A stretch of 64,000 nucleotides of DNA from Cherax quadricarinatus (GCF_038502225.1 NC_091352.1:21945216-22009215); one strand, 5' to 3'; shown: positions 21,358-33,296, counted from the first letter of the stretch. The notes: generated by a model not told the origin, from the letters alone. Numbers and translations: made by a program.

Positions 21358-21487
21358 ACTTATTAAAGTTCTTGGTCTAAAAGGATAAATCTTTTAAAAT
21401 CGTGTGTAAAATATAGATTTTTTTTTTTTGTTAAAGAAGGAAAGATACTATGAGTATTTATTGAAACAAATTGAGAGAGAATTTTTA

Positions 21488-24400
21488 GCTGGTTTCTTTT
21501 TCTGTCTCATAAACACGCTAAGATAACAGGGATATCTTGCTACTCCTACTTACACTTTGGTCACACTTCACAGACACGCACATGCATATATATATATACA
21601 TACATCTAGGTTTTTCTCCTTTTTCTAAATAGCTCTTGTTCTTTTTTATTTCTTCTATTGTCCATGGGGAAGTGGAAAAGAATCTTTCCTCCGTAAGCCA
21701 TGCGTGTCGTATGAGGCGACTAAAATGCCGGGAGCAATGGGCTAGTAACCCCTTCTCCTGTATACAATTACTAAAAAAGAGAAGAAGAAAAACTTTATAA
21801 AACTGGGTTGCTTAAATGTGCGTGGATGTAGTGCGGATGACAAGAAACAGATGATTGCTGATGTTATGAATGAAAAGAAGTTGGATGTCCTGGCCCTAAG
21901 CGAAACAAAGCTGAAGGGGGTAGGAGAGTTTCAGTGGGGGGAAATAAATGGGATTAAATCTGGAGTATCTGAGAGAGTTAGAGCAAAGGAAGGGGTAGCA
22001 GTAATGTTAAATGATCAGTTATGGAAGGAGAAAAGAGAATATGAATGTGTAAATTCAAGAATTATGTGGATTAAAGTAAAGGTTGGATGCGAGAAGTGGG
22101 TCATAATAAGCGTGTATGCACCTGGAGAAGAGAGGAATGCAGAGGAGAGAGAGAGATTTTGGGAGATGTTAAGTGAATGTATAGGAGCCTTTGAACCAAG
22201 TGAGAGAGTAATTGTGGTAGGGGACTTGAATGCTAAAGTAGGAGAAACTTTTAGAGAGGGTGTGGTAGGTAAGTTTGGGGTGCCAGGTGTAAATGATAAT
22301 GGGAGCCCTTTGATTGAACTTTGTATAGAAAGGGGTTTAGTTATAGGTAATACATATTTTAAGAAAAAGAGGATAAATAAGTATACACGATATGATGTAG
22401 GGCGAAATGACAGTAGTTTGTTGGATTATGTATTGGTAGATAAAAGACTGTTGAGTAGACTTCAGGATGTACATGTTTATAGAGGGGCCACAGATATATC
22501 AGATCACTTTCTAGTTGTAGCTACACTGAGAGTAAAAGGTAGATGGGATACAAGGAGAATAGAAGCATCAGGGAAGAGAGAGGTGAAGGTTTATAAACTA
22601 AAAGAGGAGGCAGTTAGGGTAAGATATAAACAGCTATTGGAGGATAGATGGGCTAATGAGAGCATAGGCAATGGGGTCGAAGAGGTATGGGGTAGGTTTA
22701 AAAATGTAGTGTTAGAGTGTTCAGCAGAAGTTTGTGGTTACAGGAAAGTGGGTGCAGGAGGGAAGAGGAGCGATTGGTGGAATGATGATGTAAAGAGAGT
22801 AGTAAGGGAGAAAAAGTTAGCATATGAGAAGTTTTTACAAAGTAGAAGTGATGCAAGGAGGGAAGAGTATATGGAGAAAAAGAGAGAAGTTAAGAGAGTG
22901 GTGAAGCAATGTAAAAAGAGAGCAAATGAGAGAGTGGGTGAGATGTTATCAACAAATTTTGTTGAAAATAAGAAAAAGTTTTGGAGTGAGATTAACAAGT
23001 TAAGAAAGCCTAGAGAACAAATGGATTTGTCAGTTAAAAATAGGAGAGGAGAGTTATTAAATGGAGAGGTAGAGGTATTGGGAAGATGGAAGGAATATTT
23101 TGAGGAATTGTTAAATGTTGATGAAGATAGGGAAGCTGTGATTTCGTGTATAGGGCAAGGAGGAATAACATCTTGTAGGAGTGAGGAAGAGCCAGTTGTG
23201 AGTGTGGGGGAAGTTCGTGAGGCAGTAGGTAAAATGAAAGGGGGTAAGGCAGCCGGGATTGATGGGATAAAGATAGAAATGTTAAAAGCAGGTGGGGATA
23301 TAGTTTTGGAGTGGTTGGTGCAATTATTTAATAAATGTATGGAAGAGGGTAAGGTACCTAGGGATTGGCAGAGAGCATGCATAGTTCCTTTGTATAAAGG
23401 CAAAGGGGATAAAAGAGAGTGCAAAAATTATAGGGGGATAAGTCTGTTGAGTGTACCTGGTAAAGTGTATGGTAGAGTTATAATTGAAAGAATTAAGAGT
23501 AAGACGGAGAATAGGATAGCAGATGAACAAGGAGGCTTTAGGAAAGGTAGGGGGTGTGTGGACCAGGTGTTTACAGTGAAACATATAAGTGAACAGTATT
23601 TAGATAAGGCTAAAGAGGTCTTTGTGGCATTTATGGATTTGGAAAAGGCGTATGACAGGGTGGATAGGGGGGCAATGTGGCAGATGTTGCAAGTGTATGG
23701 TGTAGGAGGTAGGTTACTGAAAGCAGTGAAGAGTTTTTACGAGGATAGTGAGGCTCAAGTTAGAGTATGTAGGAAAGAGGGAAATTTTTTCCCAGTAAAA
23801 GTAGGCCTTAGACAAGGATGTGTGATGTCACCGTGGTTGTTTAATATATTTATAGATGGGGTTGTAAGAGAAGTAAATGCGAGGGTCTTGGCAAGAGGCG
23901 TGGAGTTAAAAGATAAAGAATCACACACAAAGTGGGAGTTGTCACAGCTGCTCTTTGCCGATGACACTGTGCTCTTGGGAGATTCTGAAGAGAAGTTGCA
24001 GAGATTGGTGGATGAATTTGGTAGGGTGTGCAAAAGAAGAAAATTAAAGGTGAATACAGGAAAGAGTAAGGTTATGAGGATAACAAAAAGATTAGGTGAT
24101 GAAAGATTGAATATCAGATTGGAGGGAGAGAGTATGGAGGAGGTGAACGTATTCAGATATTTGGGAGTGGACGTGTCAGCGGATGGGTCTATGAAAGATG
24201 AGGTGAATCATAGAATTGATGAGGGAAAAAGAGTGAGTGGTGCACTTAGGAGTCTGTGGAGACAAAGAACTTTGTCCTTGGAGGCAAAGAGGGGAATGTA
24301 TGAGAGTATAGTTTTACCAACGCTCTTATATGGGTGTGAAGCGTGGGTGATGAATGTTGCAGCGAGGAGAAGGCTGGAGGCAGTGGAGATGTCATGTCTG

Positions 24401-24972
24401 AGGGCAATGTGTGGTGTGAATATAATGCAGAGAATTCGTAGTTTGGAAGTTAGGAGGAGGTGCGGGATTACCAAAACTGTTGTCCAGAGGGCTGAGGAAG
24501 GGTTGTTGAGGTGGTTCGGACATGTAGAGAGAATGGAGCGAAACAGAATGACTTCAAGAGTGTATCAGTCTGTAGTGGAAGGAAGGCGGGGTAGGGGTCG
24601 GCCTAGGAAGGGTTGGAGGGAGGGGGTAAAGGAGGTTTTGTGTGCGAGGGGCTTGGACTTCCAGCAGGCATGCGTGAGCGTGTTTGATAGGAGTGAATGG
24701 AGACAAATGGTTTTTAATACTTGACGTGCTGTTGGAGTGTGAGCAAAGTAACATTTATGAAGGGATTCAGGGAAACCGGCAGGCCGGACTTGAGTCCTGG
24801 AGATGGGAAGTACAGTGCCTGCACTCTGAAGGAGGGGTGTTAATGTTGCAGTTTAAAAACTGTAGTGTAAAGCACCCTTCTGGCAAGACAGTGATGGAGT
24901 GAATGATGGTGAAAGTTTTTCTTTTTCGGGCCACCCTGCCTTGGTGGGAATCGGCCGGTGTGATAATAAAAA
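21488..24972 (+). mobile_element. RTE-type LINE, full-length copy 1
   Basis: Begins GCTGGTTTCTTTTTCTGTC, exactly as copy 2 does at 34872, and ends in the tail GTGTGATAATAAAAAAA. It is about 3.5 kb. It inserted into arm 1 of the inverted duplication; the uninterrupted counterpart is at about 46070-46090. No clear target-site duplication seen. Confidence 0.9.
21818..24724 (+). CDS. RTE LINE endonuclease-reverse transcriptase (intact)
   Basis: Encodes at least 968 residues. N-terminal apurinic-type endonuclease: SETK with Glu29, VVGDLNAKVGE near 120, DYVLVDKR and SDHFLVV near 200. Reverse transcriptase: AAGIDGIKIEMLK, NYRGISLLSVPGKVY, QGGFRKGRGCVDQV, FMDLEKAYDRVDR (motif A Asp), LRQGCVMSPWLFN and LFADDTVLL (catalytic Asp715-Asp716), then the C-terminal LYGCEAWV, RWFGHVERM and GRGRPRKGW blocks typical of the RTE clade. 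The protein nicks target DNA and copies its own RNA there. Position 21818 is GTG; the open frame extends upstream to 21749 and adds the expected KLGCLNVRG strand without any ATG. The first in-frame ATG (21851) would remove that strand, so the true start is unclear. No disruption seen. Confidence 0.92.
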   Translation: MRGCSADDKKQMIADVMNEKKLDVLALSETKLKGVGEFQWGEINGIKSGVSERVRAKEGVAVMLNDQLWKEKREYECVNSRIMWIKVKVGCEKWVIISVYAPGEERNAEERERFWEMLSECIGAFEPSERVIVVGDLNAKVGETFREGVVGKFGVPGVNDNGSPLIELCIERGLVIGNTYFKKKRINKYTRYDVGRNDSSLLDYVLVDKRLLSRLQDVHVYRGATDISDHFLVVATLRVKGRWDTRRIEASGKREVKVYKLKEEAVRVRYKQLLEDRWANESIGNGVEEVWGRFKNVVLECSAEVCGYRKVGAGGKRSDWWNDDVKRVVREKKLAYEKFLQSRSDARREEYMEKKREVKRVVKQCKKRANERVGEMLSTNFVENKKKFWSEINKLRKPREQMDLSVKNRRGELLNGEVEVLGRWKEYFEELLNVDEDREAVISCIGQGGITSCRSEEEPVVSVGEVREAVGKMKGGKAAGIDGIKIEMLKAGGDIVLEWLVQLFNKCMEEGKVPRDWQRACIVPLYKGKGDKRECKNYRGISLLSVPGKVYGRVIIERIKSKTENRIADEQGGFRKGRGCVDQVFTVKHISEQYLDKAKEVFVAFMDLEKAYDRVDRGAMWQMLQVYGVGGRLLKAVKSFYEDSEAQVRVCRKEGNFFPVKVGLRQGCVMSPWLFNIFIDGVVREVNARVLARGVELKDKESHTKWELSQLLFADDTVLLGDSEEKLQRLVDEFGRVCKRRKLKVNTGKSKVMRITKRLGDERLNIRLEGESMEEVNVFRYLGVDVSADGSMKDEVNHRIDEGKRVSGALRSLWRQRTLSLEAKRGMYESIVLPTLLYGCEAWVMNVAARRRLEAVEMSCLRAMCGVNIMQRIRSLEVRRRCGITKTVVQRAEEGLLRWFGHVERMERNRMTSRVYQSVVEGRRGRGRPRKGWREGVKEVLCARGLDFQQACVSVFDRSEWRQMVFNT

Positions 24973-25008
24973 AAAAAGACACCACCAATGTCAATAAGAC
25001 GAGAAAAA

Positions 25009-25421
25009 ATAACATAAGAACATAAGAAAGGAGGAACACTGCAGGAGGCCTGCTGGCCCATACTAGGCAGGTCCTTTACAATTCATCCCACTAACAAAAC
25101 ATTTACCCAACCCAATTTTCAATGCCACCCAAGAAATAAGCTCTGATGTGAAAGTCCCACTCAAATCCAACCCCTCCCACTCATGTACTTATCCAACCTA
25201 GATTTGAAACTACCCAAAGTCCTAGCCTCAATAACCCAACTAGGTAGACTGTTCCACTCATCAACTACCCTATTTCCAAACCAATACTTTCCTATGTCCT
25301 TTCTAAATCTAAACTTATCTAATTTAAATCCATTACTGCGGGTTCTCTCTTGGAGAGACATCCTCAAGACCTTATTAATATCCCCTTTATTAATACCTAT
25401 CTTCCACTTATATATTATAAA
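25009..25421 (-). mobile_element. CR1-type LINE 3-prime end
   Basis: Minus strand from 25367 encodes a reverse-transcriptase C-terminal block: RTRSNGFKLDKFRFRKDIGKYWFGNRVVDEWNSLP, then FKSRLDKYM. The element ends at about 25010 in a short TTCTTATG repeat, the kind of 8-bp terminal repeat known for CR1. It is heavily 5-prime truncated. The arm-2 counterpart lacks it. Confidence 0.75.
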
Positions 25422-26367
25422 ATGAAAGAAGTGATTAAGTTGACTAAGAGAAAGATGGTGACTAAGTATGGGAGACTAAGAGAAGGATAGTGGCTATGGT
25501 AGACTAAGAGATAGACGGTGACTGAGTGTGGTGTCCTTTATAAAGGCAGTAAATAATGGCTGTGTTGCTAAATTAGTGATTAGTTATTATTTTTTATTTT
25601 CATATTTTAAGATAAAAATTATTATTTATTTTACCAAAAAATGTTTATGGTAGTCATAATTATATTAAACAGTAAAGATGATAGTAGCTCTTACTGACGT
25701 GATGTGTTCATCACTACCCTCTCCCAGACTCTCAGTGAAAGCGACTTATGATGGACCCTGTCGGACATGGTCCATAGTAAGGAGCCGAGTCAGACTCAGT
25801 CGGGTACCTGGTTGTTGTTGCTGACCCTGGCCCTTATACTGTTGTCTTTGCGGGGAGGGAGGAGAGCTCTTTGCTCTATATCATTCAGATCTATGCCATT
25901 TCCTGGATTACAGCCTTGATGTGTCTTCGGTCAAAGAGGTTGGCCTCTCTCTTTGCCCAACTCTGATGGTGCCTGAGGTTCATCTGTTTGGGGAGTGGAT
26001 GGTGACCCCTAAATGGCGAGCCCTTGTGATGACTGGCTAATTTTGTAGAGAATGATTTTGTTCATGCTTAATGGATAAAGATCTTTACTGGTGGGTCAGG
26101 GAGCGATGGTGTTGAATTTACTGGTGCGTCAGGGAGCGAATGTGGTGTTGATTTTACTGCGATCGCAGGTGAGGATTCACATAGTACACAATAACTTAGA
26201 AAATCATCTGTATTCATCGTGGAACGCTACGCAATCCCTGAATCACTTGTCCGATAGGTTGCTTAATTGATACTCGGATTACGGTGTATTTATATTTTCA
26301 GTCTGCTCTGTCTGCCTTGGCCCAGCATGATTCTGTCCACCCTGTGATCCAAAAGATTTAAAAATGG
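25422..26367. other. Unique inner part of arm 1
   Basis: Sequence shared only with arm 2 (about 43770-46080, inverted). It includes two units of a ~38-bp repeat near 26090-26160 that has four units in arm 2, and the intact pre-insertion sites of two foldback elements (25644-25657 and 25958-25968). Confidence 0.7.
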
Positions 26368-26638
26368 TTAGGTTGGCTCCGAGCACACCTTGTTGGTGTC
26401 CCAAGATGCCAAATCAAATGCTACTGCGGTGAGCCTGCTCTGTAGTAGTCTTATGTCTACAGTGATTTGATGGACCTCGTCCTTAGATGTAGTTAAGAAG
26501 TAGCTGACCCGGTGGGCCCTACAGTCTAGCAGGAAGTTAAAAAGAGCCTTCGGCAGAACGTCATTATCTTTCTTGCTTCATAATGGTTTGATCAACACCT
26601 GAGTGACTGTCACTTTGAAGTCGATCTAAATCATCCAT
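26368..26638 (-). pseudogene. Small unidentified reading frame, arm 1 copy
   Basis: Minus strand starts ATG at 26638 (MDDLDRLQSDSHSG) and, after a one-base frame change near 26560, continues NDVLPKALFNFLLDCRAHRV, SYFLTTSKDEVHQITVDI and ends DTNKVCSEPT at the stop 26368-26370. Arm 2 (43503-43770) preserves the second part with only a handful of replacements. The composition is protein-like, about 90 residues in all. No family recognised. Either a two-exon or frameshifted gene remnant that travels with the kinase. Confidence 0.4.
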
Positions 26639-27085
26639 TATCTCTCAAACTCTCCAAGAGGCAATAAATGGTAAGATAAAATTGACTGACCTCATTAAGG
26701 TGAAACTCAAAATTTGGCTTCTTGCACACCAGAGTTAACTTAATCTTGTTGTTAAAACTTAAATCTCAAACATTTAAGGTTTTTTTGACAGTGATTTAAT
26801 GGTTTTCAAACTGATGTTAGCTATTTTAACTTAGTATAATATTTCATTGTATTAAAGGTGTTATCCTTGTTCATTACCTCCATAGCTTTTGTTTAATTTT
26901 GTTTAATTTTATCTTTCTACTCTGTAAAAGTGCTCAGTATACATCATAAATATTGTCTTGAAATATAAACACTGAATACCTTTCAGATTGTGAGAACATA
27001 ATAATATGATTAGTACAATCACTGAAATGATTCCTATTATTAGGAATTATTTTATATTGTAGAAATAGGAAGGCCGAAGCAGAGC

Positions 27086-27087
<2 letters not shown>

Positions 27088-27118
<31 letters not shown>

Positions 27119-27164
27119 ACACCCACACCCACACCCACACCCACACACACACACACACACACAC
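27088..27164. repeat. (CA)n/(CCCACA)n microsatellite
   Basis: CA repeats with CCCACA variants, directly before a LINE tail. Confidence 0.95.
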
Positions 27165-27306
27165 AGTATCAGGCAGTGGAATAGTCTAGAAAGCGACGTA
27201 GTGGAGGCAGGAACCATACATAGTTTTAGACGAGGCGGGGCCAGGAGCTGTAAATCGACCCCTGCAACCACAAATAGGCGAGTACACACACACACACACA
27301 CACACA
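27165..27306 (+). mobile_element. LINE 3-prime tail ending in (AC)n
   Basis: Contains GCAGTGGAATAGTCTAG, then GGCGGGGCCAGGAGCTG, GACCCCTGCAACCAC and GGCGAGTAC, running straight into AC repeats (27283-27306). This is the typical 3-prime terminus of the CR1/Jockey-type family in this window. Confidence 0.75.
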
Positions 27307-27812
27307 ATGTACACCTTGTATGTCATGCCCATTTTGGAGTATGCAGCCCACACCTGGTCAAACAAATTAGAGAAAGTGCAAAACTTTGCAACAAGACTAG
27401 TCCCAGAGCTAATGGGCATGTTCTCTGATGAGAGGTTAATGGAGCTGAACCTAATGACACTGGAAAACAGGAGGAATAGGAGGGACATGATACCGTCGTA
27501 TAAAATACTGTTAGGAATTGACAAGGTGATCAAGGGCAGAATGTTTCAGAAAAGGGACACAGAAACAAGGGGACAAAGCGGAAAGCTGAAAACTCAGATG
27601 AGTCATGAGGATGTTAAGAAGTACCTCTTCAGCCTTAGAGTCATAAGGAAGTGGAACAGCATGGAGTAGTGAAGACAGGATCCATATATAGCTTCAAGAA
27701 GAGGTACTATATGGCTCTTAGAGCAGAGAGAGAGAATCGACCTAGTAATGACCTAGTAACGCCAGGAGCAATGACTTGACCCCTGCAACCACTTATAGGT
27801 GAATACCCACCA
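27307..27812 (+). mobile_element. LINE reverse-transcriptase C-terminus
   Basis: Encodes YVMPILEYAAHTWSNKLEKV, TRLVPELMGMFSDERLMELN, YKILLGIDKV and KLKTQMSHEDVKKYLFSLRVI up to the stop at 27667, then the 3-prime untranslated part and AC repeats. It starts directly after the preceding AC block. Confidence 0.85.
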
Positions 27813-27830
27813 CTCACACACACACACACA

Positions 27831-27901
<71 letters not shown>
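27813..27901. repeat. (CA)n microsatellite
   Basis: CA repeats lying between two LINE fragments in the same orientation. Confidence 0.95.
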
Positions 27902-27903
<2 letters not shown>

Positions 27904-27904
27904 C

Positions 27905-29150
27905 GAAAAGAATGGTGGAGCTTCTAGAAAGAAATAGACTAAGAAGGGAAATCCTGCATCACAAACCTATTGGAGTTCTATGACAAGGTAACGGAGGTAA
28001 GACAGGAGCGAGTGGGATGGGCAGACTGCATCTTCTTGAACTGTAAAATGGATTTCGACACAGTACTACAGAAGATGAAAAGCTAGAGGAGCAGGCAGGA
28101 ATATAAGGGAAAGTACTGCAATGGATCAGGGAATACTTAACAGGAAGGAAACAACGCGTGTCGTTACGAGACAATGTGTCAGAGTGGGTACATGTGTCGA
28201 GTGGGGTTCCACAAAGGTCAGCTCTGGATCCAGTGCTGTTTCTTGTATTTATGAATGACATAATGGAATGGACTGAGTTAGGGGTGTCCCTTGTTTGTAG
28301 ATGATGTGAAACTAATAAGGAGAATACAAGCCGATGAGGATCAATTTAGCCTACAGGGGAATCTGGACAGGCTGCAAGCCTGGTCCGACAAATGACTCCT
28401 GGAGTTTAACCTCAGAAAGTGTAAAATTATGACGACTGGGGAAGGACAAAGGAGACCGCGGAATGAGTACAGCCAAAGAGGTCAGAGGCTGCAAAACTCA
28501 CTCAAAAAAAAGGATCTTGGGAATAAGAATCATATCGAGCATATATCCTCAGATGTACATCAACCAAATATCTGCTGCAGCATACGGGCGCCTTGTATAC
28601 CTAAGAATAGAGTTTCGACATCTAGGTCAGGAGTCATTCACGACACTATACCCTGTGTATGTCAGGCCCATATTCGAGTATGCAGAACGGGTATGGAACC
28701 CACACCTGGTTAAAATGCGTCCGGAATTTGGAGAAAGTGCATAAGTCTGCAACAAAACTAGTCCCGGAGCTAAGAGGTATGTCTTATGAAGAGAGATTAA
28801 AGGAATTCAGTCTGATGACACTAGAGGATAAGAAGGAAAGGGAGGACATGACAACGACGTATAAAATACTGAGAGGAATTAACAAAGTAGACAGGGCTGG
28901 AATGTTTCAGAGATGGGAAACAGGAACAAGGGGACAACAACTGGTTGTTGAAAACTTAGATGAGCCATAGGTATGTTAGAAAGTATTTCTTTAACCTTAG
29001 AGTTGTCAGGAAGTGGAATAATTTGGAGTGTGAAGTAGTGGAGGCAAGATCCATACATTACTTTACGAAGGGGTGCAATTAGGCTCTTGCAGCGGGGAGA
29101 GAGTGATCTAGTAGCGACTGGCGAAGAGGAGGGGCCAGGAGCTGTGACTC
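27905..29150 (+). pseudogene. LINE reverse transcriptase, frameshifted
   Basis: Plus strand in several frames: VELLERNRLRREILHHK at the start, EEQAGI.GKVLQWIREYLTGRKQRVS, SGVPQRSALDPVLFLVFMNDI, a damaged ADDVK region, YVRPIFEYAERVWNPHL, KVHKSATKLVPELRGMSYEERL and YKILRGINKVDRAGMFQRWET. It is fused at about 29150 to an RTE-type tail. The same composite occurs inverted at 40230-41312, where it also ends at an AC/GT array. Confidence 0.85.
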
Positions 29151-29405
29151 GAGGGAGGGGGTAAAGGAGGTTTAGTGAGCGAGGGGGTAAAGGAGGTTTA
29201 GTGAGCGAGGGGCTTGGACTTCCAGCAAGCGTGTGTGAGCGTGTTAGATAGGAGTGAATTGAGACGAATGTTTTTTGGGACCTGACGAGCTGTTGGAGTG
29301 TGAGCAGGGTAATATTTTATGAAGGGATTCAGGGAAACCGCTTAGCCGGACTTGAGTCCTGGAAATGGGAAGTACAATGCCTGCACTTTAAAGGAGGGCT
29401 TGGGA
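29150..29405 (+). mobile_element. RTE-type LINE 3-prime tail
   Basis: Matches the RTE 3-prime end (GGCTTGGACTTCCAGCA, GAGTGAAT.GAGAC, GCTGTTGGAGTGTGAGCA, GAAGGGATTCAGGGAAACCG) at clearly lower identity than the intact copies. A 30-bp segment is tandemly duplicated near 29155-29210. Confidence 0.8.
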
Positions 29406-29759
29406 TATCGGCTGTCGTATCTGAGTGCCTCTGCAAAGACAGTAATTATATGTGAGATATGACGGAAAAGTAATTGCATCTGTAATTGTTATTGACCTTG
29501 AATTATTTAACGACTCTTAACCTGGTAGGAAATCTGCCGGATGGACTTTGTATTCCAGGAAAAGAAGGTGGAAGGGTGAGTCATGGATCATAACATAACA
29601 CAGGCAACTTCTCCCCTCCAAAAAAAGTGGCCATAAGTCCAGACTTTCAGTGTGAGATAATTATAAAGGTCCAGACAACTGCTCGACGATGTAATGATAG
29701 AGAACCAGGTGACTCCTTGCCTCAAGAAAGGTAATCCTCGGTATCGTAATCACAGAGTC
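29406..29759. other. No recognisable feature
   Basis: A short CTGAGTGCCTCTGCAAAGACAG piece near 29420 resembles the RTE-related tail at 34.6 kb; otherwise nothing supported. Confidence 0.4.
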
Positions 29760-30080
29760 CATAACGGCACTCTTAAGCACGGTGTTTTTCATGTCACTTT
29801 TTATGCCATGAGTCAGGCTACTATTGGATTATGCAGCACCGGTATGGAACACACACACTTAAGTATATCAAAAAACCAGAGAAAGTCCTGAAGCTAAGGG
29901 GTATGTGCACTTATGAGAGAGAAAGGGAGCTAAACCTGAAGAGATAAGAGCTAAGAAGGTAGAGGGCCGATATATTAACAACGTACAAAATACTGAATGG
30001 TAGGAGGGCAGTGACAGGTTGTTAGAGAGACGGAAAACAGGAATACGAAGGCATAGCAGGAAGGAGAAAACGCAGATAAG
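29760..30080 (+). mobile_element. Ancient LINE C-terminal scrap
   Basis: Very decayed remnants of the LINE C-terminus: a MSQATIGLCSTGMEHTH-like segment (versus VRPILEYAAPVWNTH), LRGMCTYERERELN and ILTTYKILNGR in shifting frames. Confidence 0.5.
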
Positions 30081-30288
30081 TCGTGTAGACATCGCCCTGT
30101 GCTTGTTTACAGTCTCCCTACGATCCCTGCTGGGGAGGAAAACCTTTACTTTCACTGTCATCGTCTTTGATCTTTCACAGTCAACTACTATAATCGCGGT
30201 AAGATAAAACCTTGCAGTGGAACTGTGAAAGACTCCTCAAAATTTGCACTTGCAGCTACCGTTAGGGGCGGTTTGCAAGTGAAGTTTA

Positions 30289-30345
30289 ACATTATTCTGG
30301 CGCTCCATTGTCGTGTGCAACGACAGTGGAGCGTCAGAATAATGT
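30289..30345. repeat. Quasi-palindrome, 26-bp arms
   Basis: Arm 30289-30314 and arm 30320-30345 are inverse complements with two mismatches and a 5-base loop, at the 5-prime edge of a LINE fragment. Confidence 0.85.
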
Positions 30346-31900
30346 GGGTGGGCTAAACTGGGATGACCTGACAATGGGACAAGTAGCTGGTGTTGGTTGC
30401 CAATATGACATTTTTCAGAGCATAGTTCTAGCTGCCCAGACAACTTTTGTTCCGAGTAGGGAAATTAGATCTAACAAAAATGATCCCAAATGGATGAACA
30501 ATAGATAAAACATCTCATTGGTCAAAAGAGAGGCATTTTTAGACGTATCAAAAAAGGGGATGGGCAGTTAAGAAATCAATATATTCAATTAAAAAGAGAA
30601 ATAAAAAAAGGAATAAGAAAAGCAAAAAGGGATTATGAAGCTAAGGTCGCAAGGGACGCGAAGACTAACCCAAAATAGTTCTTTTAGGAATGCAGAAGTA
30701 AGATTAGGGACGAGATAGGCCCACTCAGGTCAGATCACTGAAAGTGATAAGGATATGTGTGAAATTTTCAATTCTTACTTCCTCTCAGTTTTTCCTCAGG
30801 AAGATACCAGTGAAACTCCAGAAATAAAAAAAATATGTTGAACAGGACGATAATAAACTTTGCACGATTGCGGTAACTAGTGACATGGTCCTCAGACAAA
30901 TAGAGAAATTAAAACCTAACAAATTCCCAGGCCCTGATGAACTGTTTGCAAGGGTGTTAAAGGAATGTAAAGAGGAACTTAGCATACCTTTGGCTAATCT
31001 TTTCAACATATCACTACAAACTGGCATAGTGCCTTTTAAGTGGAAAATGGCAAATGTAATACCTATTTATAAGGCAGGTGACAGGTCCTTAGCTTCGAAC
31101 TATAGACCAATAAGCCTTACCTCCATAGTGGGAAAATTTATGGAATTAATAATTGGCGAGGCAATTCGTAGCCATCTTGATAGGTATAAATTGATAAATG
31201 AATTTCAACACGGTTTTACTAAGGGGAATTCCTGTCTTACGAATTTATTAACTTTTTTCACTAAGGTGTTTGAGGAGGTACATCATGATATTATGTATAT
31301 GGACTTCAGTAAAGCTTTTGATAGAGTTCCACATCAAAGGCTTTCGAGGAAACTTAAGGCACACGGAATAGGAAGAGAAATTTTTTCCTGGGTAGAGGCA
31401 TGGCTGACAAATAAGCAGCAAAGAGTTTGCATAAATGGGGAGAAATCAGAATGGGGGCACGTCACAAGTGGTGTTCCACAGGGGTCAGTGTTGGGCCCCT
31501 TGTTGCTCACAATCTACATAAACATCATAGATGAGGGAATAAGTAGCTACATAAGCAAATTTGCTGATGACACCAAAATAGGCCGTCCAATTCATTCTAT
31601 TGAGGACACTAGTGCACTTCAGGATGATTTGAATAAACTGATGGAGTGCTCGGAGAAGTGGCAGATTCAGTTTAATATAGACAAATGAAAAGTTCTAAAT
31701 GTTGGACAGGACACTAGCCATGCCACATACAAACTAAATAATGTAGATCTTAATACTACTGATTGCGAATAGGATTTAGGAGTTCTGGTTAGCAGTAATC
31801 TGAAACCAAGACAACAGTGCATAAGTGTTCGCAATAAAGCTAACAGAATCCTTGGCTTCAGGTCAAGAAGTATAAATAATAGAAGTTCTCAGGTACTTCT
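30346..31900 (+). pseudogene. LINE reverse transcriptase, 3-prime truncated
   Basis: The linker (GLNWDDLTMGQV, FQSIVLAAQTTFVPS, WMNNR) is followed by a long open segment 30885-31688 with the full reverse-transcriptase core: PNKFPGPDELFARVLKE, NVIPIYKAGDRSLASNYRPI, QHGFTKGNSCLTNLL, YMDFSKAFDRVPH (motif A Asp), SGVPQGSVLGPL and SKFADDTKI (catalytic FADD). TGA at 31686 and later stops end the frame, and homology stops near 31900. CR1/Jockey group. A heavily decayed sister is at 51895-52347. Confidence 0.85.
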
Positions 31901-31904
31901 TTAA

Positions 31905-32738
<834 letters not shown>

Positions 32739-32808
<70 letters not shown>
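32739..32808. repeat. (AT)n microsatellite
   Basis: AT repeat continuing beyond the TIR element. Confidence 0.95.
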
Positions 32809-32811
<3 letters not shown>

Positions 32812-33201
32812 AACAGTAATCTTTGGCCGAGGGAAACTCGACCCTTGGAACGCAGTGCTTTACCGACCGTACCACAGTGGACCAATACCTTGGCGCCCAA
32901 CTCACGCTAGACGTTTTTATCCAAGTCAGCCAGCTTCCAGGCTTACAGCTTTTCATCTCATCCTCTGCATGCATCGACCGACTAAAGATTTTTACAATGC
33001 TTAGAATTTGCAAGAACAGGCGAAATATTTACAAACACTGATCTCTGCCTTGGATAAAAACGTCTAGCGTGAGCTGGGCTCCAAGGTATTGGTCCAGTGT
33101 GGTACTGTCGGTAAAGCACTGTGTACCTTGTTCCAAGGTTCGTGTCTCCTTCTGCCATATATCAGTGTTTGTTAATATTTCGCCAGTCCTTGCGAATTCT
33201 A

Positions 33202-33205
<4 letters not shown>
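32812..33205. mobile_element. tRNA-like SINE copies, opposite orientations
   Basis: A minus copy (about 32985-32812) and a plus copy (about 33050-33180) of the SINE described at 31905, with the CACTGTGTACCTTG and GTGTTTG landmarks; separated by about 60 bp. Confidence 0.5.

Positions 33206-33206
<1 letters not shown>

Positions 33207-33293
<87 letters not shown>
33207..33293. repeat. (AT)n microsatellite
   Basis: AT array at the 5-prime truncation point of the following LINE. Confidence 0.95.

Positions 33294-33294
<1 letters not shown>

Positions 33295-33296
<2 letters not shown>

Larger units (their letters stand above)
16735..26925 (+). repeat. Inverted duplication, arm 1
   Basis: Outer-to-inner order: 24-bp repeats, 15-bp repeats, 33/99-bp repeats, kinase gene, unique sequence, small reading frame. 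The same order is found inverted at 50345-43268. By eye, identity is very high around the kinase (about 20.1-21.06 kb) and lower elsewhere. Arm 1 additionally holds an RTE element and a CR1 fragment (21488-25421) that arm 2 lacks. Confidence 0.9.

Noticed and set aside
22738..24474. Minus-strand frames opposite the RTE elements (also 36123-37859)
   Set aside because: Shadows of the plus-strand RTE frame, duplicated wherever that element is duplicated.
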